A stretch of 64,000 nucleotides of DNA from Ascaris suum (taxonomy: Eukaryota > Nematoda > Chromadorea > Rhabditida > Ascarididae), in the NCBI GenBank assembly GCA_013433145.1, contig CM024187.1:16977826-17041825 (forward strand). Reading direction: 5' to 3'. The translations under genes were made by a program, and so were the position numbers. The notes under the pieces were generated by a model, which did not search any database, was not told the DNA's origin, and saw nothing but the letters and a program-made list of their open reading frames with translations. This document shows, one piece after another, positions 50,401 to 61,100 of this stretch (positions within the stretch are counted from its first letter, which is position 1; every line of letters begins with the position of its first letter).

Positions 50401-53129
50401 ACGGCCAATTCATGGTCGGGTTGTACAACCGCAGTTGTGTTTGATCTAAATTTCCTAGGGTTTTGGACAAAAAAACCGACCTTGAACAATCCTCTAATGG
50501 ATGAAGTAGGAAGTCCGCGATGTGTCTTCGCTCTGCTTATAACGTTCCTTACCAGGAAGAGAACTAATCTCAGAAAAAGAAGCACAAAAATACCTGAAGA
50601 TGGGTGTCCAATTAGGAGGCGATCTGTGAGCAGAACAAGCATTGCTGCATGCAACGGCTGTTTGCTATCACTGTCAAGTTGCGTCACCTCACCATGAAGA
50701 ATAACTCTCTCAGAGCTTGTCAAGCTGTTCAGTACTCCCTATAACAATACGTCACCATAATGTAGGACATATAACCGTGTAATTCAAACAAACCGAAAAG
50801 AACAAATGAATTTTGGCAAAAGCAACGCAACCGACCTAGGAGGACTAAAAATTGAGTGGAAGATTCTAGCGCAGATGGTGAAGAAAGGAAGGGAAGTCCT
50901 GAAACCGACTTTTACAATACGCCTTCAAAATGTAATTCTGTGCTGGTCACTCATTTAAACACATTAGGTTTCATGAGGAGGGGGGAGGGGAGATGGGAAG
51001 AAGAAGGGAAATAGTGCGCAGAGCGAATATTTAATAAGCTGCACGAAAGCAAGAAAGAGGTTGACAAGTACCAGTGTTTAGCGATATTGGGCCATTTTAG
51101 CGAGACGGGGTAACTTCAAGGAGGAAACCAGAAGAAGCACCTAGCAGCATTTGCGCATATGGGAATCTGTTGGCTCATAACACATCAACGGAGAGCACAA
51201 GTGGATGCCATAACAGAACAGATAGCAAAGGTAAAAAGGTTATATCCAGTTTCGCTAACAGACTAGTACCACACTAATATAATAATAATGTACACGACAA
51301 TCCATATAAAAAGAATTTTCATAGTACAGTGGGCGCCAGAATGAAGCAGCAGCTGAGACTGGTGTGGTGCAGCAGCTTGCCGGCACTAAGCGGGAGGAGG
51401 GGGAGGAGGAGGAGGATGGCGGATTCCGTTAAGTGCCAGTTCAGCGAGCGGACAGTCAGGCAAAAGTCGGAGGCGGCGGGGGTGGGGGTGGGGGTGGGAG
51501 AGAGAAACAGAGGAACTACTCTTCTCGTTCCCCGAAAAGAATTCAACAACTCCTTGCTTTTGTTAGGAATTGCCTCTTGAAATACAGTCCACGCACTAGG
51601 CAAACTAAGACTGTTGAAAGAGAGTGCTTCTTTCACAATCGCAACATAACAGTAATATGCTTACCAAATAAAAATCTTTTGTAGGAGAAGTAAACTGCCT
51701 GACTGATGGCTAACTGTAAAAGAAACCTGAGTGAATGACCGTGGTGCGTCATTCGATGGTGCAACGGGAATGAGGGCAGCAGAGACGTTAATATGAGTTA
51801 CCCGCTAGCGTAGAGACAGTCTGCGCACTTATTGCACAAACTGACGTATTGCATCCTCCCCTCTTGAACGCATTTAAAATTTAGCCGATAAAGTAACGAA
51901 CCGCAATGCCATCCATTTTTTGCATGAGAATATTGATAGGATTGGTGGCTGCATTCGATGTATGCAAACTTGATGAAGTACAAATCGAAGATCGATCCTC
52001 TCCACTCATTTGCATGAGACTCTCGATTAAGACTCTCTGATCAGACAATAAAGAGGATAGTTCGTATATTTCCCTCTCCAAATCTGAAACAAAGAAAAAC
52101 CATTCAGACAATAAATCGAAAATGTATATGATGCTGTCAACCGAATTCAACGAATGCACTAATAAATCAAACGCAATTAAATGAATTTGCATCTAAGAAC
52201 GAACGTGAAATTTCCTTCGAAGTGTCAATGAATTGTTGATAGTTGAGGAAGACGTTCTTCTTGATCGAATCGGTCGAATGAGCGTTGATTGTGTGCAGTT
52301 TGGAGCGTAACGCTTGCAGATGTCGCATCTCGTCGCCACTTTTCGCACCTTTCAGTTGTTCACGCACGTCTGTTATTGTATTTAGAAATGAACATTATTT
52401 AATGTACAGCTCGAACGTAGTTTGCCTTTGAATGGGGATAAACGGTGGCCTCTTACACAGTAGTTTGATTAGAACTGATGCAAATCGACAAATTGCTTTG
52501 GTTTACCTGATGTCGATACTACACCTTGTAACCTCTTGCCTAGGGTTGAGACCCTCTCAGTAACGTCGATTTAAATGTAAGTATGAGCCTAACCTTGGTT
52601 ACTTAATTCTTAGCTCGGGGAAGATTATAACATACCTCTTAGCATAATATTCACGGACTTTGCAAGCACTGGATATGTTCAAACAACACCGAGCTTTTAG
52701 GATTTCCACATTGAGAATAGACGAAAGCATAATTATATAAGCTAAAATGATGTGCGCGAATTACTACAAAATGCGTCCTTAAGCAAACTTTTCAACACTT
52801 CAAACACTGCACTTCGAGAAGCAATAAGCTTGCGTCAGGAAACTGTTCCCCCAGAAACCGTTCACTAAACGACTCAATGGAATGAAAAGAGCACATTCAA
52901 AACCGACTCAAAATACTATAATAAGTTCACCCGTTAGACATAGTCACTCATCGAATCGATCTGCTCTCAGAATTTCTTACAGTATCAAGTGCCATCAGCT
53001 TCACTTGCATGCACAGCCTAGCAAACAAAGAGAACGCAGACTCCGGCGCTTACAGGATGCTGCATCAAAGTCTTCGGCGCATAACTCGACGTCGTCATCG
53101 GTTTCGGCAACGACCGATGGCGCCGCCAT
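41494..53129 (-). CDS. EXOC8: exocyst complex component 8 (Exo84), complete, 13 exons, 683 aa
   Basis: Exo84 is a subunit of the octameric exocyst, which tethers secretory vesicles to the plasma membrane and binds Ral GTPase through its PH domain. Exons, 5' to 3': 53129-53054, 52369-52205, 52083-51902, 50738-50594, 50101-49975, 49569-49296, 47993-47889, 46256-46134, 45565-45365, 44783-44601, 44298-44105, 43731-43605, 41643-41494. All twelve junctions agree in phase and the sum is 684 codons with the stop. The N-terminal helical region has FLNYQQFIDTSKEIS|HLERE, the conserved exocyst signature. The PH domain (about residues 142-260) runs from ERVILHGEVTQLDSD to IKKDWLDAIEAAKRGL. The C-terminal helical domain has WLSELPAELDDCIAHRD, RAVRKAINLLSNLGRASQAI and GVDLTFEVHRLL, ending SDEEVAHV. 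Human EXOC8 is a little longer (about 725 aa). The start is the first ATG after a possible acceptor TTCTGCAG, about 41 nt upstream. Identity is very secure; single exon edges could be off by a few bases. Confidence 0.93.
43468..43485 (+). repeat. poly(A) tract, 18 nt
   Basis: An uninterrupted A run in the last EXOC8 intron (41644-43604), with no recognisable retrocopy body upstream. Confidence 0.9.
45600..45652 (+). repeat. imperfect tandem duplication, about 31-bp unit
   Basis: ATTGCGCTATTCTTTATAAA and ATTGCACTATTTCTTTATAA follow each other directly in the intron before EXOC8 exon 9, a simple local duplication. Confidence 0.6.
49849..49876. repeat. perfect 10-bp hairpin in an EXOC8 intron
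   Basis: TGGAATTTCG, 8-nt loop, CGAAATTCCA, in the 405-bp intron between the two halves of the PH domain. No function is implied by the sequence alone. Confidence 0.6.
51388..51500 (+). repeat. G-rich block, potential G-quadruplex
   Basis: Two clusters: a GGGAGGAGGGGGAGGAGG-type run (about 51390-51415) and GGCGGGGGTGGGGGTGGGGG (51474 on), which continues TGGGAG. At least four G runs of three or more with 1-nt loops fit a stable quadruplex on the plus strand, which is the template strand of EXOC8. The block lies in the intron before the PH exons. Confidence 0.7.
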
Positions 53130-54619
53130 CACGCACACGTCCACTCAATGTAAGCTTGCACAAATCTGCAGAACTAAATCCTTTAAATGCACTGCTTTTA
53201 AATCACTCAAACAACATCTGCTTATAGAAGCACGCACACATATCACGATACGTCAAACACAGGAAATTTTAAACATCAGAAGGCAGTGCGTCGACCGGAT
53301 TTAAGCTTCAAGCTCCTCACAGCAGCGACCAGGTCTTTAAATTATTAAATGGAAGAAACAAGTGTGAGGATGGACGCTTGTGGTGGGGCATAAAAAAGCT
53401 GCGGGAGTCGAGAATGTAGTGGTGACTTCAGAAACTAGACATATCACAATAAATCAGTAATAACAATTAGTGTCCCTGCTACTCGACACATATGTTAAAT
53501 AATGCACCCACTCTTGATTCTGACCACCCAGCCGCTGACCCTCGTTGCCGGCACATTTTCGGCATCACTATCAGATGACGCCCACCGTCCAAGTTAAGAC
53601 TGACTTGTCCATACTGAACACGGGAAAAATCAGCAAACATCCACATACTTCCCTCCAACTGCAACTTCCCAAATTCTTGCCAACGCGGCAAGTGCTTTAC
53701 CCCTCCCCCCACTATGGCGCTCTCATTCTGTATTCTACCTTCCTCTCTGCAGAGACATCGTTCTGCACATACATTTAAGCACGAGTAGTCTCTAAATTTC
53801 ATTGCTGCCGTATCCCAAATAATAATTTTGGGAGAAAAAGGAATACATTGCAGCGCAAATCCTCGAGCTCAACACTCCACCCATCGTGTAACTCGACCTT
53901 ACCAAGGTCGATAAGAGTAATACCGACGACGGAAAAGAAGGAGAACAAGTAACGTGGCTAACAACGCAGTAACTGCCAAGAACAGTCCTTGAGCAACATT
54001 AGCGATGAGCAATCTGATTCGCATTTATCGCTGAGTAAGCATGAAGGTGAAAGTTCTGCAGCAAAAACTGCATCAACTCCTAATCGATGAAACAACTCTG
54101 CAAGAACGCCTCCCCCCTCCTCAGTACGAGTGCGGTTGATTATAACAGCCTATGTCATAAAATAAAAAAGCGAGGCACAATCCAGAAAGTACCCACGTTT
54201 TCAAGCATTTATATGGTGAAATTACGCAGGTTTTTAGTCTTTTACCGGCGTTGTCTTCAAAAATTCAGACTTCTGTATTATTATCACAATTGTTCATTAC
54301 CAATTACCACAATTATTACCACAGGGCTGTTCAGTAACCGCTATTGAGTGTGAGTATCTACCCCGAATTCGTTGAAAGAATCGTATCCATGTGAGGTAAT
54401 TGGGGAGAATATCCATGTTTGCCTACATCAACAACACCGTTAAACGACAGTCATAAAACACGTCAAGCAGTATAAGACAAAGCCGAGCAAACGTAAAACA
54501 TCTGTCTCACTAAATGTACAACTCTGTAATCTTAAATACCAAAACGGGGCACAAAAATCACCTTATATAAAACATCAGATGCACCATAACATCGTTACTT
54601 CCTGTATAAAAATATAACG
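53130..54619. other. EXOC8 5' flank
   Basis: Expected to hold the EXOC8 promoter. The minus-strand TTCTGCAG at about 53171 may be the trans-splice acceptor. A plus-strand frame at 52882-53304 overlaps EXOC8 exon 1 and is an antisense shadow of it. No other gene is supported. Confidence 0.45.
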
Positions 54620-54624
54620 ACTTC

Positions 54625-54860
54625 TGTTGCACTCGGTGCGACGAGTGCATTTGCAGAAGAGTGAAAAAACGGCAACGAGGATGACGCATGTTGGCGATTC
54701 AAAAATCGAAAAGCGAACGCAAATGGATTCTTAGCGATCGTCATACGTGATATGGCGGCGATGGCCATTCAGATCAAAGCGGGACGCTAACGGATCCGAG
54801 CTTCATGTGTGAAGACGCAAACGATCGAAAGGATCATAACTTTGCTATACATTGAAATGT
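54625..54860 (+). repeat. left 236-bp inverted-repeat arm of the foldback element
   Basis: Pairs with 55283-55518 over its full length with no difference seen. It contains TGCGACGAG near the tip and ends ACATTGAAATGT at the inner side. Confidence 0.9.
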
Positions 54861-55282
54861 TAGCAGGGCTCAAGGCACTATTTGCTGCAACGAACAGATA
54901 AATTCGAGATGGCCGAAACCCCGGTGAGTCCTTCTACGCGAGGTGCATTTTTCATTGCAACAGCAGGAGGCCTAACAACTTCAGCATAACCACTTTTGGA
55001 TGATGGCAATACCTTATTCCAATTCACCCCAAATTACGCTCAGCCACCCGCAGACATCATCCGGGAAGTGCGTATTCAGCTTCGAAAGCCTGGACCCTAT
55101 ATTCAACTGCTTGAAACCAAAGAACAATCCACGCTCCGATTCCCGGTCGACGCACCATGTCGTGACGAGAGAAAGAGGGGGAGGGGTCGTAGCGAAGGGA
55201 TGTTATGTCGAGAGTCGTGACGAAGGGAGGATCGGGTAATGCGGGACGTGACTTCTGCCCCCAGTGCCCCGGGCCCCTGCTT

Positions 55283-55518
55283 ACATTTCAATGTATAGCA
55301 AAGTTATGATCCTTTCGATCGTTTGCGTCTTCACACATGAAGCTCGGATCCGTTAGCGTCCCGCTTTGATCTGAATGGCCATCGCCGCCATATCACGTAT
55401 GACGATCGCTAAGAATCCATTTGCGTTCGCTTTTCGATTTTTGAATCGCCAACATGCGTCATCCTCGTTGCCGTTTTTTCACTCTTCTGCAAATGCACTC
55501 GTCGCACCGAGTGCAACA
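55283..55518 (-). repeat. right 236-bp inverted-repeat arm of the foldback element
   Basis: Reverse complement of 54625-54860, followed directly by the ACTTC duplication at 55519-55523. Confidence 0.9.
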
Positions 55519-55523
55519 ACTTC

Positions 55524-58175
55524 ATTCAGGAATGGAGATTTTTGCCAGTTAGAAGATGTTTCACACCGATGGGACGGATCGTAAAGGCGTCATCTGAGCT
55601 ATAAAGGCCCAAAATAACTGTCAACTAAAAAGGACATATTGAACGAAAAGCAGTGGGGCCGCAAAAGTGGAGAAGCACATGAGTAATGACTATGGAGGTC
55701 TTATTCGATGCTAGGCCGTTCTGTTTGGTCTATGCAATGATTAATAATCTGAAATGCTTGCGAGTGAAGGCAGCAATACGTCCCAAGGTTTCTCGGTCCC
55801 GCATATTCACCTCTATAAAAGGTGCACTTCCTTCGAAACAACTGTGAGACCGGCGTTCGGATGCTGTCCGTACTCATGCAAGCAAAAGCGTACGCAATAT
55901 TCCCGCCGCATCCCGCAACAGATAATGTGCCGCAGTCGAGCATCGCGAGGTAACGCTAAGCTCAAATCTTCCACCTAGAAAATCGATTCCCGTTGGCGCT
56001 ATTGATGACCCACGTTGGGAAGAAAGTTGGCAAGGTCTGAGCGGCCCGCAAAGTTTTATTGGGGGCACTGAAGTAATATCATATTGAGCACATGTGGCGA
56101 GCGCTGTTTTTTTTCTCCAGGAACAATGTTGCACATGCCATCTCATTTTTTTTTTGCTTCTGTTCACCAGTAATACCGTGGTCGATGCTAAGAAAGTGTT
56201 GCGCCATACCCACAGGTACCAAAGATCTTATTCCTTAGTTACCATGTGGAAAGTTTTTGTGCTGTTATTCACATTCCATTGCCACTTCTTCGCTATTCTC
56301 ATTCGCTCTAACCTTATGGACATCGTGCGCCCGTGCCGTATGTACCGTTCCCTTTGAATTTTGTTATTTTCGGGTTTGACAACAAACTTTCATAAGTTCT
56401 ATGTCAGAATCTCCATTTCCTCTGTTGTAAGGTTTTCATCTTATACCCATTCAAAAAGTCGCGTGTCTACCACTGCATAGGTGTCGTACTGCACTTCGGG
56501 CACCTTTCAGCAGACCTGGACATGTCGCCTCCACAATATCAAGGAACTCGTCTACACGACCATCTTATCGCTCGTTGATTGTGCAGGATGTCACCAGATG
56601 TTTTCTTTGCATCACCGGTGTTCGTTCATTTCCGTTGCCAGCCTTGCCCAATTTCATTCCCCATATCACCTGTAAACCTCTTCGCTACAGCAAACTTTCG
56701 GCTCCATTTGATCGCATGACAGACTGGTACCACTGCAATAGTAATTCAAATAGACATCCTCGAAGCACTTATTCTTTCACAGTAATTATTTTATGTCACA
56801 CATCACCTCACAACTGCACCGAACTTCGAATGCAGTCAATCAGATATAACAGTCCCTCAACAAATCGCACCAACGTTCGTCGCAGTAAAGCATCTCATCT
56901 AGTAATTTCCGTCATATTCAATGATACAAATTGTGTGTTGAGAAAAGTAAGGAAGAAGGGGAAGGATCGGTGATGTAATTAGTAATTGCCAGGTAATATC
57001 ACAGAAATCTGCTTCATTGAGAACCATCTCTGCAAGAATCTACAAGCAAACAGCCTTTACTGTCATTCCACAAATTAATTGTTCAACATCAATGCGCACC
57101 TGTCCTCAGAATCGTTCCTATACAGCGAGATCCATGAACAGTCAATATGGAAACATAACGCCGAAACACTGTGGGTGCGGAGGCTTCCATGATGTTTTGT
57201 GTGCAGCTAACATAACAGTTAATAGCAAGACTCCCCTGTCGACGCAATGCACATTGCTTGCTCTTATAAAGAAATGGAAAAGCGTGTCAACATGGTCGGA
57301 ACAACACATGTTTTAACATTTCCTCTCATCAGGATGGCCGGTTGCTGGAATCTGCGAGAATAAAAATGTCGGCAACGGAACTTTCTGTGGATCGATCGGT
57401 GAAGCAAGCCAACAATACGACACATGAAATATTGCATACTTGTATAACATACAAGGATGGCTCCTGCTGGATTCATTAAGCAATCGCTTTTGAGGCAGTG
57501 TCGACGTTCGCTGCGGACTGTTGAAACAATACTTCAAGCTATACAGCATACAAAAAACAAAATACAACAAACAAATAGAATTAACAAAGAGAACACAGCT
57601 AAGGAATATATACCGTGACCAACAGGAGAGAAACATTCACTCAGGATGAGATTAGTGAGCCATCCGTAGCAAACAAGGCTAAATCCTACAAGGAATCCGC
57701 AAGAACACAAGAACCACTTCCTTTTATCTCACAGTCCAAATATCAGTAAGGAAAAAATGCGGACTGGCAAATTTAGGGAACGATTCCGATTCTTTACAGG
57801 AGTTTCAGTTTTGAAAAGTGGGTCATTAAATACAGTTTTTGGAACACAACTCAAAGTGTTCATATTTTCATTTCTTTTCCGCTATGTCAGATTCTCACGC
57901 GTTGGTCAAAAAAGGACCCCCTCCCCCTCCCACTTGGAAACCCTGTATACGGATTAAGCACGTTCGCACTACGTATGTGTTTAAAATACCTGCTCACGAT
58001 TCATAAAATTAAAAAAAAACACACCTACTAACAACCTAGCTGCGGCCTGAATTAGGACAAACATCAGAATCGTAAATAACGAGCACTACTCCAGTTCAAC
58101 CACCACGCGAGAAGTCAAAGCTTTTGGATGCAGTACAGCCGACCTCAACATCTCGATACCGATGCAGAACCCAAT
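55524..58175. other. intergenic downstream of LARS2
   Basis: The LARS2 3' UTR should occupy its right end. ORFs of up to 132 codons (56575-56973 plus strand) show no family resemblance and no convincing splice pairing. No gene is called. Confidence 0.4.
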
Positions 58176-61100
58176 TTAGTTGGAAACAGTTGCTATCTTC
58201 CGTGATTTCTTCGTCTTGACACGATGTGCAGCCATCTCATTTAGCAGCTTTTTTACATATTCCTCCTTCAGTGAATCCCCAAAATGCAACGTCAGCGTTA
58301 CATGTAGTCCTGAATGAAATCATAAAAAACATTACGGTTGAATAAGAGCTCAGTACAGTTTTTTGGCTATTCCATTATAGAATGAAAACGAACATGCTTT
58401 CTATTTACTTCGTAAACTTGACGACCAGCTTACAGAAGCCAATTAATGAAGGCTGCGAGGAAGGTTTTTTTTTTGTTTCGACGTACAAGTTGAGACCACC
58501 ACTTCGTCAGTTAAATCAATCCACAACCTGTACTACATTCCTCGAAACTTCAAAAATTACCGACAGATTACTTCCCTCTGCAATCATGTTCCATGCATCC
58601 AATTACTGATATTTTGGCACTCTCTTTGCCAATACCTCATTGTTTAAGGCAAAACGCAATTAAATAAACAAGTTAAGGTTGTTTTCACTTCTCAAAGAGA
58701 AAGCACAAAAAACAACATACCTTCACGTCGCTGCAGCTCACACTTTAAAGGCTGATGACCAGCCTTTGCAAGTCCGTCCAGGAACCACTTGTGCGACCCT
58801 TCGGAGGCTATCTTGAGAACCTTTTCGGCACTCAGCCCTTCAATTAACTGTCGCGGCACTGCCACTCGCCCACAACTCAAATCGAGCACCTCAAATCGCC
58901 TCGTTACTAACAAAAACGATGCAAGAATTGGTCATTCTTAACATCACATATTTTGGAACCGCTGTGATTCACATGGTTATATGTTTCTTACTACTAGGTA
59001 GGACCTAAACCAGCGGAAGATTCGAAAGGATCAGGGTCATCCCCAGCAATTCTTAACCATCTCTGAGTATAGTCCCGTTCTTGAAGAATAATATCAGCTT
59101 TTTTATATTCCACTGTCGCAATAGTCCAAGGAAATCTTCCGGTTATAGACTGAAAATCATTTTCCTTAGCAAAAAACAGGCATTTTCGTTAGCGCTTTAT
59201 GCCCTAAGATCTAAGCGCGCAAATCGTGAAAAAAATATTTGAAGATATTGAAATGTTTTTCCCTAAGTTTTTAACGGCATGGCAATATTGTACACCTGAA
59301 CTTGTAAAAGCTACTGCGAATGTCACCAATTGCTTCAACCTCTATACATCTCCTCAGGACTGAAGTAGTGATTCGTGTCGATTTCACACACCATACCAAC
59401 AAGTTAGTAACTCGGTAATGTCTATTTTCATCACTGAATCTCTTAGCTAAAAGAAATAAAACAACATGGGAAGAGAAAACAACGCGTTGAATATGGATAC
59501 TTATGTGTGAAAAAAGAGAGAGAGAAGAGCAGTCGTACTTTAAGTATGAAGTCGATGTCGGCATCTGCATCGACTGAAGGCCAATCCTGTTCGGTAACTG
59601 CCTCAGTCCTTCTCCATTTAGTTTCATCGATTGCTACGACCGAACATAATGCAGACCATAACTCTGCAGCTGTATGTGGCGTAAACACCTCAAAAACACA
59701 GCTGAACTTTTACTCAGCGAGGATATGTTTCTATGTTGTCGCCGATTCTAAACTGGAGCAATATTCCAAAGCAAAAATAAAGAATGAACTGAGCAAATCG
59801 AAAGCAAAAGTCGTCTTTCACTGAAAAAATGATTTCTTTAAAAAAACGTGTCTAATTCCGGGAACTTCGACGACGTTCGCATTTGCTATATGCTATGCTC
59901 AATGTCTTTTCCGTTGGTCACGCGTACATTCTTCTAGCTTTTTCTTTATCAAAATCAACGACATCTAAATTCTCAAGTTACCGACTTCATATTCATAAAG
60001 TCTTTGCTTACTTCTGTGGGTTTATTCAGTGGATTTTCAACTGCAGCAAGCAGCATCGATTAGACGTTAGCTGGAACGATCAAATCTACGCCTATTTTCT
60101 CTCACATCTTTCCCGTAACGAATGCACACTATGAAAGATCACTTCTTACGCATCTATGTATTGCTATCGAATGTTGTGCACAACTGCTGGTGGAAAATAT
60201 GTGCAACGAGAAGATGCTGCAAAGCATTCCACGGGCAATGCAGCTGCCCAAAATTGCTCTTAGTTCAGAGGCCGTTTATTAGATGCATCATCATTGCCTT
60301 CCCGAAGTGGAGACCAAATATGCCCAATAAAGTTCATCGAATGTTAGCAAAATGAATGAAGAACTTGCCAAAGGCAATTCTCCTATAACTGATCCACGGT
60401 GGACGAAGATTAGTTTCAGAACTCAATCAGACATAAGTGTGTTCCTCCCTTCCTAAATTTTTGGAGGATTTTATGGTTCCCTATGTTTGGTTAATACGTC
60501 TGATTATGCTTGACTAAGAAAATCGTAAAATACCTCGAAATGTTTTTTTTTGGAAAGAAGCGCAAATGACGAGCTTCTGTTTGATTTAAAAGTAGACGAA
60601 TAGCACTGGAAATTTCTCATTTTCGTTCTTCCTTTAAAACCTTTGAAATCTGCAAATCCGTTTCAATGCGTTGCTGCCGCAGGACTGTGAGTCATCCATC
60701 CCTCTCCAAGGCCCCAAAGTTAACTGCTTCTTTTTGAAGTCCACTGCCCTCTTCGCCTAATTGAAGGAGAAGAAAGAGTTGATCAGTTGCCCAAGTGTGA
60801 TTTTATTAGCGCTATCTTGATATCTTGGGAGATGACACACGACACATGCCTAACAATGAAGGAAAGGTAACAGCCTACCTGCATCATAATAACAAGGGCG
60901 TGCACACAACGCTCCACTTCGACGCTTCGCCCAAACAACGATGCCTCTGCCTTCTGGAAACGAATACCTCATTCTCGTCAGTAACACAACACACAGCGAA
61001 CCTTCTTCAACAAAATGAGTGCTGCTTTGTAGGCACGCTTAAAATCCCTCAGAGCTTTCTCCCCTCCTTCCCTTTCACATGACCACCTGCATAGCCCAAC

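Larger units (their letters stand above)
54620..55523. mobile_element. foldback (long terminal inverted repeat) element with 5-bp target-site duplication
   Basis: The element is 54625-55518 (894 bp). Its arms, 54625-54860 and 55283-55518, are 236 bp each and by eye exact reverse complements. Both outer ends begin TGTTGCACTCGGTGCGACGA. ACTTC flanks both sides (54620-54624 and 55519-55523), a 5-bp target-site duplication. Imperfect pairing continues inward for about 20 bp (TTAGCAGGGCTCAAGGCAC against TAAGCAGGGGCCCGGGGCAC). The 422-bp middle has ORFs up to 74 codons with no transposase signature, so it would be non-autonomous. A 5-bp duplication with TGT...ACA ends recalls Ginger-type DNA transposons, whose integrase resembles that of LTR elements, but the family assignment is inference. 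Confidence 0.85.

Noticed and set aside
52882..53304. 140-codon plus-strand ORF with a GTAAGC donor
   Set aside because: It is antisense to EXOC8 exon 1. The minus strand gives a start codon, a phase-1 donor and an exact join to exon 2.
54901..54915. ATGGCCGAAACCCCG followed by GTGAGT on the plus strand, like a first exon
   Set aside because: It lies inside the foldback element and no downstream exon in phase was found.
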